64,000 bases of DNA from Methylophaga sp. OBS1 (GTDB lineage: Bacteria; Pseudomonadota; Gammaproteobacteria; Nitrosococcales; Methylophagaceae): contig NZ_JAPDMS010000005.1 of assembly GCF_026319365.1 (NCBI RefSeq), positions 1 to 64,000 on the forward strand, given 5' to 3'. Of the stretch, positions 38,699-49,000 are shown in pieces. How positions within the stretch are numbered: the stretch's first letter is position 1; the number at the start of each line of letters is the position of its first letter. The notes under the pieces are model-generated. The model was given only the letters and a program-made list of their open reading frames with translations. It searched no databases and was not told the origin of the DNA. The position numbers were made by a program, and so were the translations under genes.

Positions 38699-39340
38699 TT
38701 AGGCTGCGTCAACCAGTGCACGCAGTTCTTTAGCAGATTCTGCTGGAGAGTCAGCGCCGTAGATAGCAGCACCAACAACAACGATGGTAGCGCCAGCGCG
38801 AACGGTATCCTGGATGGTGTCTTTGTTCAGACCACCAGCAACAGAGATACGAACACCCAGGTTCAGACCCGCGATGTCTTTCAGGTCAGCAAATGGTGTT
38901 TGACCTGCTGCCTGTGCGTCCAGACCAGTGTGAACACCGATGATTTGCGCGCCGTTTTTAGCTGCTTCAGTCGCAACGGCTTTTTTGTCTTTAACGCTGA
39001 TCAGGTCGATTTGAGCTTCTGCGTTGTTCGCGTTGGCTGCTTTGATAACGCCGCCCATAGTGGCTTTGTCAGAAACACCCAGAACAGTACAGATATCAGC
39101 ACCTGCTTCGTAGAATGGAGTCGCTTCGTATTCACCGGCGTCCATTGTTTTCAGGTCAACCAGGATCAGGTTGTTAGGGAATTTGTTTTTCAGTGCTGTA
39201 ACAATTTCCAGACCGTTGTACTTGATGCAAGGAGTACCGACTTCCAGGATGTCAACGTAAGGCGAGACTTGTTCAGCCAGTGCCATAGTTTGATCGAAAT
39301 CCAGTGAGTCCAGTGCCATTTGAATAAGTGCTTTTGCCAT
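38699..39340 (-). CDS. hxlA: 3-hexulose-6-phosphate synthase, copy 2
   Basis: A second HPS of 213 residues with the same catalytic blocks (DLKTMDAGEYEA, HTGLDAQAAGQTPF, SVAGGLNKDTI). It differs from copy 1 mainly in the 45-62 and 85-125 regions. It is monocistronic: an AGGAG site and strong promoter precede it, and a terminator follows. Two copies probably raise or diversify the formaldehyde-fixing capacity. Confidence 0.97.
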   Translation of the reverse strand: MAKALIQMALDSLDFDQTMALAEQVSPYVDILEVGTPCIKYNGLEIVTALKNKFPNNLILVDLKTMDAGEYEATPFYEAGADICTVLGVSDKATMGGVIKAANANNAEAQIDLISVKDKKAVATEAAKNGAQIIGVHTGLDAQAAGQTPFADLKDIAGLNLGVRISVAGGLNKDTIQDTVRAGATIVVVGAAIYGADSPAESAKELRALVDAA

Positions 39341-39403
39341 GCTGACATGCTCCTAATATTAGTTTGAAATTATAGGGTATACGTTAAGAAATACGCTCGC
39401 AGA

Positions 39404-39432
39404 CTATAAAGCAGTTGTATTGAATATGTCAA
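39404..39432 (-). promoter_or_regulatory. Consensus sigma-70 promoter of hps2
   Basis: TTGACA, 17 bases, TTATAG read toward hps2, leaving a leader of about 57 bases. It is the closest to consensus of the protein-gene promoters seen in this window. A TATAAT at 39370-39375 nearer the gene lacks a matching -35 box. Confidence 0.8.
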
Positions 39433-39535
39433 TTTTTGGGCAAAAACCGACAAATTCCGTCTTTTTAGCTGCTAGACAGGACGAATTGATGTGTGCGACG
39501 CTTTGAAGCCTGTTTCTACTATCAGAGGACGTGTT

Positions 39536-40387
39536 TTGACAACGGCAAAAACCACGGTAATGGAAAACATCGGCGGACTCATTATAGATATGGACGGTGT
39601 ACTCTGGCATGGCAAAAAGCCGCTGCCGGGACTGGAAGCATTCTTCACGTTGTTAAGAAACAAACAGTTGCCATTTGTTCTCGCCACCAATAATGCCAGT
39701 CTTACTCAACAACAATACATAGAAAAACTTGCTGCGATGGGGGTTACAGTCAGCGATGATGAAATCCTGACCTCAAGTATGGCAACCGCGACTTATTTGC
39801 GGGAAAACCTGCCGGCTGACAAGAAACGTGTTTTTGTGATTGGGGAGGATGGACTCAGAAAACCGCTGGAAGCCGAGGGCTTTGTGTTGACCGATTTGTA
39901 TCAGGTGAATCAGCCGGCAAAAGGCATCACTGATGAAGGTGCTGATATTGTGGTCTCCGGCCTTGACCGAACGCTGACCTGGGACAAACTTGCTACCGCA
40001 ACATTGAATATTCGAGCCGGTGCGTTGTTTTACGCGACCAATGCCGATACCACTTTGCCGACGGAGTTAGGTGAAGTCATTGGTAATGGCGGCACGCTCG
40101 CCGCTTTGCAGGCTGCGACTGGCGTGGAGCCGGTCTGCATAGGCAAACCCGAACCGATTTTGTACCAGCAGGCTTTGAAAAAACTGGGGACCGACTTTAC
40201 CAACACTGTGGCCATCGGCGACCGACTCAATACCGACATTCTCGGAGCGGTCAATGCCGGTATCAGAAGTATTATGGTGCTGACAGGCGTGTCATCCAGA
40301 GAGGATTTACAACATATCGATTATCAGCCGACCTGGGTGCTGGAGGATCTGGAAGCGGTCACTGAAGCACTGGAACTGGCTTTATAA
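39536..40387 (+). CDS. HAD-superfamily phosphatase, NagD/phosphoglycolate-phosphatase type
   Basis: The class IIA HAD phosphatase has the nucleophile motif IDMDGVLWHG, motif II ATNNAS, the cap domain, then IGKPEP and the acidic motif IGDRLNTDI. The TTG at 39536 has a GAGGA site at ideal spacing (283 residues); the ATG at 39560 (275 residues) is the alternative. Substrates of this family include 2-phosphoglycolate, nitrophenyl phosphate and small sugar phosphates. It is 14 bases before dhaK, suggesting a shared dihydroxyacetone/triose phosphate context. Confidence 0.85.
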   Translation: MTTAKTTVMENIGGLIIDMDGVLWHGKKPLPGLEAFFTLLRNKQLPFVLATNNASLTQQQYIEKLAAMGVTVSDDEILTSSMATATYLRENLPADKKRVFVIGEDGLRKPLEAEGFVLTDLYQVNQPAKGITDEGADIVVSGLDRTLTWDKLATATLNIRAGALFYATNADTTLPTELGEVIGNGGTLAALQAATGVEPVCIGKPEPILYQQALKKLGTDFTNTVAIGDRLNTDILGAVNAGIRSIMVLTGVSSREDLQHIDYQPTWVLEDLEAVTEALELAL

Positions 40388-40401
40388 TACGGGAGAGAAC
40401 G

Positions 40402-41391
40402 ATGAAGAAAATGATCAACGGTGTCGAGAGTGTGCTGGAAGAAAGCCTCAATGGCTTTGCCAGGGCCCATGACAACATCATTAAGCTGAACCATCAGCCC
40501 CACTTCGTGACCCGCAAAGCACCGGTTGGCCAGCCCAAAGTGGCCCTGATCTCCGGTGGCGGATCGGGTCATGAGCCGTTGCACACCGGTCTTGTAGGCA
40601 AGGGTATGTTGGACGCCGCCTGTCCCGGTCAGATATTCACCTCACCCACCCCGGATCAAATGATGATGGCAGCTCAGGAGGTCGAAAACGGTGCCGGTGT
40701 TCTGTTCATTGTTAAAAATTATGCCGGTGATGTAATGAACTTCGAAATCGCCGCCGAAATGCTTGAGTGTGAACACGACACCGTGCTGGTGAGTGATGAT
40801 GTGTCTCTGCCCAAAGATCACAGCACGGGCCGTCGTGGTGTTGCTGGCACGCTGATTGTCGAGAAGATTGTGGGCGCGGCAGCAGAGGCCGGTGCCGATC
40901 TGGCCAGTTGTAAAAAACTGGGAGATAAGGTGGCGACTTCAACCGCCTCGATGGGGGTGGCGTTAAGCAGTTGTACTGTGCCTGCACTGGGTAAACCGAC
41001 CTTTGATATCGGTGACAATGAGATTGAAATGGGCGTTGGCATACATGGTGAGCGTGGCCGTGAGCCGATGGATCTGAGCAGCGCCAGCGACATTGTCGAG
41101 CATCTGGCTACTGCGGTTGACAAGGAATTGATGCCAGCCAAGGGCCAGAAAATCCTGCTGCATGTGAATGGTTTCGGCGCCACCCCGTTGATGGAACTCT
41201 ACCTGGTTTATGATTTGGCGGCGCAGTTCTTTATTGAGCGCGGGGTCGAAGTGTCACGTTCACTGGTAGGTAACTTCACCACATCATTAGATATGGCGGG
41301 GTGCTCGATTACCGTCACCAAACTGGATGATGAAATGATTCAGTACTGGGATGCGCCGGTGCACACAGCGGCATTGCGTTGGGGATGCTGA
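40402..41391 (+). CDS. dhaK: Dihydroxyacetone kinase subunit DhaK
   Basis: DhaK binds dihydroxyacetone covalently through a histidine, visible in the [10 protein letters not shown] motif near residue 215. The [13 protein letters not shown] block (about 50-62) and [11 protein letters not shown] are typical. The 329 residues form the complete K subunit. The nucleotide-binding L subunit is on the opposite strand at 41860-42486. No dhaM is seen, so the phosphate donor (ATP or a PTS protein) is open. Confidence 0.94.
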   Translation: MKKMINGVESVLEESLNGFARAHDNIIKLNHQPHFVTRKAPVGQPKVALISGGGSGHEPLHTGLVGKGMLDAACPGQIFTSPTPDQMMMAAQEVENGAGVLFIVKNYAGDVMNFEIAAEMLECEHDTVLVSDDVSLPKDHSTGRRGVAGTLIVEKIVGAAAEAGADLASCKKLGDKVATSTASMGVALSSCTVPALGKPTFDIGDNEIEMGVGIHGERGREPMDLSSASDIVEHLATAVDKELMPAKGQKILLHVNGFGATPLMELYLVYDLAAQFFIERGVEVSRSLVGNFTTSLDMAGCSITVTKLDDEMIQYWDAPVHTAALRWGC

Positions 41392-41425
41392 AGTTATAAC
41401 CACAGAGGCACAGGGAGCGTTGCCT

Positions 41426-41839
41426 ATGGAAACTTATCCGCAGATTTCACGGATTAACGCAGATTTAATAAAAGACGAACAGACATACGCAATTATAGGT
41501 GCTGCAATGTCTGTGCATGCCTCACTCGGTTGTGGTTTTCTTGAACAAGTCTATCAAGAAGCGCTTGAGATGGAGTTTGAATCCAGAGGTATTCCACATG
41601 TCCGAGAAAAGCAGCTGCCGATTACATATCACGGTGTGCAGTTGAGAACATTTTACAAGGCTGACTTTGTCTGTTTCGGAAACGTGATAGTCGAGCTCAA
41701 AGCATTACAGAAATTGTCAGGCACTGAAGAAGCACAAGTTATTAACTATCTGAAAGCATCCCGATTGAAAAAAGGTTTAATTCTTAACTTTGGTTCCAAA
41801 AGCCTTCAATACAAAAGGTTGGTCTCAAATCTGCGTTAA
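41426..41839 (+). CDS. GxxExxY family protein
   Basis: The 137-residue protein has the family-naming motif GFLEQVY (about 35-41), [13 protein letters not shown], and the PD-(D/E)XK-like core [17 protein letters not shown] (about 72-88), which suggests a nuclease fold. The ATG at 41426 has a GGGA site. The left 30-bp inverted repeat lies inside codons 4-14 and the stop codon lies inside the right one, so the element and gene are one unit. No function is proven for the family. Confidence 0.88.
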   Translation: METYPQISRINADLIKDEQTYAIIGAAMSVHASLGCGFLEQVYQEALEMEFESRGIPHVREKQLPITYHGVQLRTFYKADFVCFGNVIVELKALQKLSGTEEAQVINYLKASRLKKGLILNFGSKSLQYKRLVSNLR

Positions 41840-41857
41840 TCCGTGAAATCTGCGGAT
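41436..41857. mobile_element. Inverted-repeat element, copy B, carrying the GxxExxY gene
   Basis: Perfect 30-bp inverted repeats at 41436-41465 and 41828-41857 begin ATCCGCAGATTTCACGGATT and bound the 422-bp unit. It sits exactly between the convergent ends of dhaK and dhaL, two bases from the dhaL stop. A preceding ACCACAGAGGCACAGGGAG motif at 41400 has a partial match (ACCACAGAGG) at 42550 by copy C. No target duplication was found by eye. Confidence 0.75.
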
Positions 41858-41859
41858 AC

Positions 41860-42486
41860 TCAGTTTTTCTCAATCACGTCCGCAATCGCACAAATCATCA
41901 ACTGACTGGTTCGTGCGCCAGCATCGATATGACCGCGGGCGCGTTCGCCTAAAAATGATGCCCGGCCTTTGGTGGCCAGCATATCCTCAGTCGACAGCAT
42001 GCCTTCATAAGCCGCTTTTTTCACCGCTTCCAGTAAATCTGAAGCCGCAATATCGGCTTTTTCATTTAAAGCCCGTGAAGCAGGGATCAGGGTATCCAGC
42101 ATGGTCTTTTCTCCCAGATCCGCTTTGCCCCGGGTTTTTACAGCGGTCACGCCGGCATCAAAAATCTCAGCAAAACCCGCTGCATCCATCTCAGTTTTCT
42201 GAGCTTCTTTACCCATCGCCACAAACAAGCTGCCATAGAGCGAACCGGAAGCGCCGCCCATGGTCGACATCAGTGTCATACCGATTTTCATCAAGGCCGC
42301 TGACCAGTCCATCTCTGATAGTTCAGAGGTTTGTTTCTCCAGCGCTTCCAGGCCACGTTTGAGATTGGTGACATGATCGCCATCGCCAATCGCCTGATCC
42401 AAAGCGGTGACTTCGTCTGCATTAGCGGTAATTTCGGCTTTGATCGCTTCAATAAAAAGTGGGATGGATTGGGTGCTGATGCTCAT
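41860..42486 (-). CDS. dhaL: Dihydroxyacetone kinase subunit DhaL
   Basis: DhaL binds the nucleotide and transfers phosphate to dihydroxyacetone on DhaK. The ATG at 42486 has AAGGA upstream and gives 208 residues, the family length. The Mg-ADP ligands are in DQAIGDGDHVTNL (about 29-41), with GGASGSLYGS and the C-terminal GERARGHIDAGARTS. It converges on dhaK instead of following it, with copy B of the repeat element between them. Confidence 0.93.
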   Translation of the reverse strand: MSISTQSIPLFIEAIKAEITANADEVTALDQAIGDGDHVTNLKRGLEALEKQTSELSEMDWSAALMKIGMTLMSTMGGASGSLYGSLFVAMGKEAQKTEMDAAGFAEIFDAGVTAVKTRGKADLGEKTMLDTLIPASRALNEKADIAASDLLEAVKKAAYEGMLSTEDMLATKGRASFLGERARGHIDAGARTSQLMICAIADVIEKN

Positions 42487-42575
42487 GCTTGAGTCCTTGT
42501 CTTTATTGGTCTGATGATTATAAAGCCCTGGGTTGTTCAAGCAAATTAACCACAGAGGATTACTAAATTACATTC

Positions 42576-42684
42576 ATCCACAGATTACGCAGATTTTCGT
42601 AGATAAAAATACCACCATCCACCTCGCTGAATAAGCAGCGATCAGTGAACAAATAATCTGCGTCAATCTGTGTAATCTGCGGAT
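42576..42684. repeat. Inverted-repeat element, copy C (no gene)
   Basis: ATCCACAGATTACGCAGATT at the left and AATCTGTGTAATCTGCGGAT at the right bound a 109-bp unit without a gene, lying between dhaL and the porin terminator. Confidence 0.8.
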
Positions 42685-42703
42685 AGTCTATTATCTGAAA
42701 AGC

Positions 42704-42739
42704 AAAAAAAAGCCCCAACCCGAAGGTTGAGGCTTTTTT
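42704..42739 (-). terminator. Intrinsic terminator after the porin gene
   Basis: On the minus strand AAGCCTCAACC-TTCG-GGTTGGGGCTT is followed by seven T residues; the plus-strand reading also has a short T-run, so it may work both ways. Confidence 0.9.
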
Positions 42740-42784
42740 CAGTCTTTTATATCAAATCCGGAGACTTGATACTGAAACTGCTGA

Positions 42785-43975
42785 CTACCAGGTTACGAAA
42801 CCACCCAGAGCGAAGATGTCTGCGTCAAGGCGAGATTCATCATCGTGTTCAACTTTGGTGTATTCAGCAACCAGTTTCAGGTTAGCGTTAACATCGTGGT
42901 AAACACCCAGCGTAATACGCTCAGCGGTGTCGTCAGAAGTCGCAGCAGGTGATTTGTCTTCTAACTCAGAGTAGTTAGCTGAAACCAGAGTAGTACCAGC
43001 AAAACGGTAACCCGCTTGAACTACATATTGATCCCATTCCAGTTCTCTAGATGCCGCAGCAGGAGTGATAACGACTGAACCACCGCCATCGGTACTAGCA
43101 GTTGCAGTTGCAGCAGTTGCACCGGTTGCATCTTCAGCATCTGAGTATTGAGCCATAAACTCAAAACCAGACACTTTCAAAGTACCACCGACAGTCCAGG
43201 CTTGCTTGTCTTCAGCCAAATCGTCTTGATCTTGAACCATACCAGACAACCACAGCATGTAGCTACCGTTATCAAAAGCACCGGCATAGCTCAGGTCAGC
43301 TTCATAACGCAGATCTTCTGAGTCAGCGCTTGAACCGATAGGACCAGTTGGGCCGGCACCGGCCAGATCAGCAATACCAGGACCTGCTGGATCAACAACA
43401 GCGAAGGCCACTTTGAAGCCGTTCATGTCTGGTGAAGTCCAGCGCAGTTGTGAACGCCAGTCAGCGTAGTCGTAACCGAAACCGATACCACCCAGAGTAG
43501 TCTGGCCGTTACCGGTTGTACCGTAACCAACACCGTACAGTGTTTGTTCAGTCAGGATGTTGTGTGAACCATACAGACCCAGTGCTTTACCAGCCAGGAT
43601 TTGACCGAAAGAACCATCAATGGTCGCAAACGCTTCACGTTGTTCCAGAGCGTTTTGATCGCCGCCAGAAACGTAGCTGGTGCCATTGGTTGATGGAGAA
43701 ATCGAAACACGGGCGCCGATTTTCAGACCGTTGACTTCAGGGGCTGAAACGTTAAAGCCGAAGAATGTTGGCAGCAGGCCGTTACGTACTTCGTTAACGT
43801 TGTCATCAGCATTATCGTTGTCTGTGCTGACGAAGAACTGGTTGATGTTACCGTCAATGCTGAATTCGTAGCCGTTTTCGCCGCCGACCACGATGGTGGC
43901 GTTAGCAGCACCGGCTGTTGCCAGGGCAGCTGCACCGACCAGAGAGGCCAGAGTTGTTTTTTTCAATGATTTCAT
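42785..43975 (-). CDS. Outer-membrane porin
   Basis: The 396-residue protein has a classic signal peptide (MKSLKKTTLASLVGAAALATAGAANA cleavage after about 26, described by position) and alternating beta strands of a general porin, ending in an aromatic residue (FVTW) as required for outer-membrane insertion. An Ala/Thr/Gly-rich surface loop near 290-310 looks variable. Its AT-rich upstream region (possible TTGCAT-17-AAAATA promoter) suggests strong expression. Confidence 0.88.
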   Translation of the reverse strand: MKSLKKTTLASLVGAAALATAGAANATIVVGGENGYEFSIDGNINQFFVSTDNDNADDNVNEVRNGLLPTFFGFNVSAPEVNGLKIGARVSISPSTNGTSYVSGGDQNALEQREAFATIDGSFGQILAGKALGLYGSHNILTEQTLYGVGYGTTGNGQTTLGGIGFGYDYADWRSQLRWTSPDMNGFKVAFAVVDPAGPGIADLAGAGPTGPIGSSADSEDLRYEADLSYAGAFDNGSYMLWLSGMVQDQDDLAEDKQAWTVGGTLKVSGFEFMAQYSDAEDATGATAATATASTDGGGSVVITPAAASRELEWDQYVVQAGYRFAGTTLVSANYSELEDKSPAATSDDTAERITLGVYHDVNANLKLVAEYTKVEHDDESRLDADIFALGGFVTW

Positions 43976-44186
43976 TCTGTTTCACCTTCTATTGTTAACA
44001 GATTACTTTAATTTCTCTCGCAACCGGATTGAATCACGGTTGATAGCTTATTTTGCACAGAAAAAAAGCGAATGCAACACTTTTACAACAAAAATTTCGC
44101 TAATGACAAAAATTTCACAAATCTGTGTGTTTTTTACCACACACATATTAAAGGAAACCAAAAATCTTCTTACTGAAAGGAATCTC

Positions 44187-44392
44187 ATCCGCAGATTACA
44201 CAGATATACGCAGATTGTATTTTGAGAAACGAATGATGGTTTTCAGAAATGCCAGCAGGACTTTATCAATCAGGTTTCAGTGGCAAGATTAACACTAGGG
44301 CAAGCTCAAATCTGAGACGGCCAGGTGGCTGTGTGCCCCTTACCCAGAGTAGCTAATTATTCTATCTGCGATAATCTGCGTCATCTATGGAT
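44187..44392. repeat. Inverted-repeat element, copy D (no gene)
   Basis: Left end ATCCGCAGATTACACAGATA and right end CTGCGTCATCTATGGAT bound about 206 bp. The gene-free stretch 43976-44470 contains this copy, the porin leader and the tRNA terminator, and no credible ORF. Confidence 0.7.
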
Positions 44393-44428
44393 AGTCTGTT
44401 GGTTATTCTTCATCCACGAGCAAAAAAC

Positions 44429-44462
44429 AAAAAAGCCCTGTCAGTAAAACTGACAGGGCTTT
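44429..44462 (-). terminator. Intrinsic terminator after tRNA-Phe
   Basis: AGCCCTGTCAGT-TTT-ACTGACAGGGCT with a run of six T residues on the minus strand, nine bases after the tRNA 3' end. Confidence 0.92.
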
Positions 44463-44470
44463 CGTGTTCG

Positions 44471-44546
44471 TGGTGGCTCGACCTGGAATCGAACCAGGGA
44501 CACAGGGATTTTCAATCCCTTGCTCTACCAACTGAGCTATCGAGCC
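44471..44546 (-). tRNA. tRNA-Phe (GAA)
   Basis: The 76-base minus-strand sequence folds as a full cloverleaf: acceptor GGCTCGA/TCGAGCC, D-loop AGCTCAGTTGGTAGAGC, anticodon stem GGGATT-GAAAATCCC with anticodon GAA, T-arm GGTTCGATTCC and an encoded CCA. Confidence 0.97.
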
Positions 44547-44559
44547 GATAAGGCTGCGT

Positions 44560-44588
44560 ATTAAACCTTGTGTGAGGGCCTGTGTCAA
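44560..44588 (-). promoter_or_regulatory. Promoter of tRNA-Phe
   Basis: A consensus TTGACA, a 17-base spacer and TTTAAT lie 14 bases before the tRNA 5' end. Confidence 0.85.
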
Positions 44589-44862
44589 GGGAAACTGCGG
44601 ATTAATTCTCTAGATCAAGGGTTCAGAAAATTAAGCCCGGATTAATCAACCCATGGCTACAATCGATATCAAGCTGATGGGTGGGCTTATTAAACTCTCT
44701 CCAGGTAGCAACGCTAAAGCGCGAACATCGCACAGCTGCTGCAAGGCATTTGGGCGGTGAGATGAAAACGTCGTGACGGCCCTGTCCCGGCCCAAACTTG
44801 TCGGGTTTATGACAGCGTGCTCTAATGGCTGCTGATTTTGTCCTGAATAAGTTGGGAAGAAA
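44589..44862. other. Intergenic region without recognised genes
   Basis: Between the tRNA promoter and the RND adaptor gene I see no conserved ORF or RNA. A GGGAAGA ribosome binding site just before 44863 belongs to the adaptor gene. The minus-strand 92-codon reading over 44646-44924 has no recognisable content. Confidence 0.5.
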
Positions 44863-45963
44863 ATGTCCTCACGCAACAAATATTCCTTATGGCTGACGCT
44901 GGCCGTACTGATTATTGTCGCCATTGCGGTGCCGCTGATCAGCGACCAGTCCTGGCCTTCTCTTTTCAGTCAAGGCGTTGAAGCCTATAAAGAAGCGGCA
45001 GAGCGCGCCTCAGAGGTTGGTGAGGAAGAAGACGAGGACGAGGAGCATGAGCAGGGAGAGCCGATGCGGGTGGAGCTCAATGATGAGGTCAAAAACGCGG
45101 CGGGGATTGAGCTGCTGAGTCTGCAACAGGATCTCTATTATCCCGAGTCCCGGGCTTATGCCAGTGTGGTCGATGTGCGTGATTTGATTCAGTGGCGAAC
45201 ACGACTCAAACAGTTAGAAGTAGAACTGGATCTGGCGCAAATGCATGAGCGTGCTCAGCTACAGGAACTGAATCGCCTGAAACAACTGGCTGAAGCGACC
45301 GGCAGTATTGCCGGTAAAAATATCAGTTATGCCGAATCCAACTGGCAGCAGGCAAGAGCAAAGCGGGAAGCAGCGTCATTGGCACTGGAGGCCGCAAAAA
45401 CAGAGTTGACTCAAGGCTGGGGCGCGGTGGTTGCTTCCTGGGTCTCAGTGCAGGATTCAAAAGAGTTTAAGCGTCTGGTTACCCGTCAGGACACCCTGAT
45501 TCAGATTACCCTGCCTGTGGCGCTGACATTGCCTGCCGATGTCAACGTCATTCGTGTGTCCCGACAAGGACAGCGCGATACGGCGAGAAAGGCTTACTAT
45601 GTCTCACCGGCCTTTGTGGCCAATTACGCGGCGCAGGGTGAAACCTACTATTTCAGAATGGCCACCGGCAAACTGCGTCTGGGTATGCGTCTTCATGCAT
45701 GGATTCCACGTAATGCAGAAGGGCTACGAGGATTCTTTATCCCTGAGCGCGCCATCGTCTGGTATGCCGGTAAACCCTGGACCTATGTTCAGCAGTCCGA
45801 GCAGGTGTATCTGCGTCGGCCGCTGGCAGAGGGCGAAGCGGTCGCGGGCGGTATCTTTATCCAGTCAGTATTCGAGGAAGGTGAGTCACTGGTCGTAGCC
45901 GGTTCACAGATGTTGCTCTCTGAGGAGTTCCGCTGGCAGATTCTGGATGAAGACGATGATTAA
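44863..45963 (+). CDS. RND efflux periplasmic adaptor subunit (membrane fusion protein)
   Basis: The 366-residue protein has an N-terminal membrane anchor (about 9-27), an acidic Glu/Asp run (about 51-66), and a long helical hairpin (about 105-180: LKQLEVELDLAQMHERAQ and ESNWQQARAKREAAS) between beta domains, as in HlyD/CusB-type adaptors. The beta-barrel part around 210-330 is divergent. It is 92 bases before the RND pump gene. No outer-membrane channel gene is present. Confidence 0.83.
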   Translation: MSSRNKYSLWLTLAVLIIVAIAVPLISDQSWPSLFSQGVEAYKEAAERASEVGEEEDEDEEHEQGEPMRVELNDEVKNAAGIELLSLQQDLYYPESRAYASVVDVRDLIQWRTRLKQLEVELDLAQMHERAQLQELNRLKQLAEATGSIAGKNISYAESNWQQARAKREAASLALEAAKTELTQGWGAVVASWVSVQDSKEFKRLVTRQDTLIQITLPVALTLPADVNVIRVSRQGQRDTARKAYYVSPAFVANYAAQGETYYFRMATGKLRLGMRLHAWIPRNAEGLRGFFIPERAIVWYAGKPWTYVQQSEQVYLRRPLAEGEAVAGGIFIQSVFEEGESLVVAGSQMLLSEEFRWQILDEDDD

Positions 45964-46055
45964 GCGTTGTTTTTCCAGCGCGATCACAGATTGTTTGGTA
46001 GCAGAGCGGCAGCACAGTCCTGACACTGTAATCACCGTTATGATGGGGGAATCAG

Positions 46056-49000
46056 ATGCTGTCTAAGCTGGTTGCCTTTTCTGTACGTTTCCGTGGGGTG
46101 GTGGTCGCTCTCGCCTCGTTAATGCTCATTTATGGTGTTTACAAACTTTCTAATGCCAGTCTGGATATTTTCCCCGAATTCGCGCCTAAACAGGTCATTA
46201 TTCAGACCGAAGCACAGGGACTGACCGCCGAGCAGGTTGAGATCCTGGTGACTCAACCATTGGAAAATGCCCTGCGGGGATTGGTCGGCCTGGAGTCGAT
46301 TCGATCACAGTCCATACCCAGCCTGTCGGTACTGACGCTGACGTTTTATGACAGCACCGATATTTACCTGGATAGACAACTGGTATCGGAGCGCCTGTTA
46401 GGGCTACAGGATAAACTGCCCGCCGGCGTTGAGACGCCGGTCATGGTGCCGCTTGAGTCATCATCCGGCACCGTGATGACCATTGGTTTAACCTCCGAAA
46501 CGCACAACCTGATGGAACTACGCTCGCTGGTGGACTGGACGCTGAGCCCCCGGCTGCTGAGTGTTGAAGGTGTCGCCGATATCAATGTCTTTGGCGGCCA
46601 CGAGCGGCAACTGCAGATTCAAATCGACCCGAATAAACTGGCGCAATTTGATCTTTCCGTCGAAGAGGTCACCCAGGCCGCAAGGCAGGCCACCGGCATT
46701 ATCGGTGCCGGCTATATCGAGAATCCCAATCAGCGCATGGCGCTGCAGGTTATCGGCCAACCCTTAACCGCTGAACAACTGGCCAAGGTCGTGATCCGCA
46801 AAAACGGCGTTGATATTCTGCATCTGGGGGATGTGGCTAACGTGAAAACAGCACCAGCACCGACCATTGGCGGGGCCGCGGTGGGCACCGTACCCGGCGT
46901 CGTGCTGATGGTGATAGGGCAGTACGATGCGGAGACGCTCGCCATCACCGAGGGTGTGGAAGCGGCGCTGGCCGAATTTAAGGATGGTTTCGAGGCAGAA
47001 GGTATTACGCTGCATGATGATCTGTTCCGTCCCGCCAACTATATTCAAAGTTCACTGAGCAACATCCAGGAACATCTGTATCTGGGTGGCGGCCTGGTGA
47101 TGCTGGTACTGGTGTTGTTCTTATTTAACCTTCGAACTGCAGTTATCTCTCTGACAGCCATTCCCTTGTCGATTATGGCTGCGCTGATTGTGCTGCTGCA
47201 TCTGGGCATCAATATCAACATCATGGTGCTGGGTGGCCTTGCCATCGCACTGGGTGAGGTGGTCGATGATGCCATCATCGATACCGAGAATATTTTCCGT
47301 CGTCTCAGGGAAAATGCCGCCCTGGCTGTACCGCGCTCAACGCTGGATGTCGTCTATGAAGCCTCGATGGAAGTGCGCAGTTCTGTGGTCTATGCCAGCT
47401 TTATCGTGATGCTGGTGTTTGTGCCACTGCTGACGCTGAGTGGTGTCGCCGGACGCATGTTCGAACCGCTGGGTGAAGCCTATATCCTGGCGATTTTCGC
47501 CTCACTGCTGGTGGCGCTGACCGTGACACCGGCTCTGTGTCATATTCTGCTAGCCAACAAAGGCGACATCAGTGATCGTGAACCACCGGTCATCCAGTGG
47601 TTGAAACCACACTACAGCAGGGCATTGAGAAGGGTCAGCCAGGCACCGCGAATGACGATTGCCGGTGTACTGATATTCTGCGCAGCCGGTGTCGGTATTC
47701 TGCCCCTGCTGGGAGGCAGTTTTCTGCCGGAACTGCGGGAGGGTCACTATATAATCCACACCGCAAGTCTGCCCGGTACCTCAATCGGTGAATCGCTGCG
47801 GATTGGCGGTGAGATTGAAAAGCGCGTTGCGGAAATCCCCGGGGTGCGATCGACCTCGCAGTGGGCTGGCCGGGCCGAGCGTGGTGCGGATACTTTCGGT
47901 ACCTATTACAGTGAATATGAAGTAGATCTGGAGCCCATGGACGGTGCCGGTCAGCAACAGGTGCTTGATGAGATTCGTGAGATTCTGGAAGCCTTCCCCG
48001 GTATTAACTCGGAAGTCAATTCCTTCCTGACCGAGCGGATTGATGAGACCATTTCCGGTTACACCTCACCGGTGGTCGTGAATATTTACGGTAAAGATCT
48101 GGAAGCGCTGGACCGCAAGGCTAGAGAAGTCGCCGCGGTGATGCAGGATATTCAGGGGGCAGCGGATGTACAATTGCGGGCCCCGCCCAGTGAACCACAA
48201 CTGGAGATTCGGCTTGATCTCGACAGCCTCGCATTCTGGGGACTGACGCCGAAAGAGGTGATGGATACCTTGAAAACCGCCTATGACGGCGTCGCTGTGG
48301 GCCAGGTCTACGAAGGTAACCAGGTATTTGATGTGGTCGTTATTGTGCCCGAAGTATTGCGACAGCAACCGCGCCATGTACGTGAACTGCCGATTCGGGC
48401 CGCGGACGGCTTTATGCTGAGCCTGCAGGATGTGGCCACAGTGCAGCAGGTTTCGGGGCGTCACGCGATTTTGCACCGCGATGCGCAGCGCCATCAGACG
48501 GTGACCAGTAATGTGTCCGGTAGAGATCTCACTTCCTTCTTTGATGAACTGCGGGAGCGGGTACACGCAGAGGTGGATTTCAGTGCTGATATCTATCCCG
48601 AATTTACCGGCGCTGCGATTGCCCAGGCCCAGTCGCGGGAAGATCTGATCGTCCACTCCAGTCTGGCGGGGATCGCAGTTTTACTCCTGCTGTTTCTGGC
48701 ATTACGGAGTGTCAGAAACGTCTCACTGGTATTGATTAACCTGCCGTTTTCGCTGGTGGGCGGGGTCATTGCGGTACTGATGACCAATGGGGTGTTGTCG
48801 ATTGGTTCCATGGTAGGCTTTGTTACTCTGTTCGGGATTACGCTGCGTAATTCGATTATGTTGGTGTCGCACTACCAGTACCTGGTGGTCGAAGAGGGCG
48901 CGGAATGGAATCTGGATACCGCGATTCGGGGGGCTCAGGAGCGTCTGCCATCTATTCTGATTACCGCGCTGGTCACCGCGCTGGCCATGTTGCCGATTGC

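Noticed and set aside
38478..38702. A 74-codon plus-strand frame between the repeat-protein gene and hps2
   Set aside because: It runs through two terminator hairpins and lacks a ribosome binding site or recognisable sequence.
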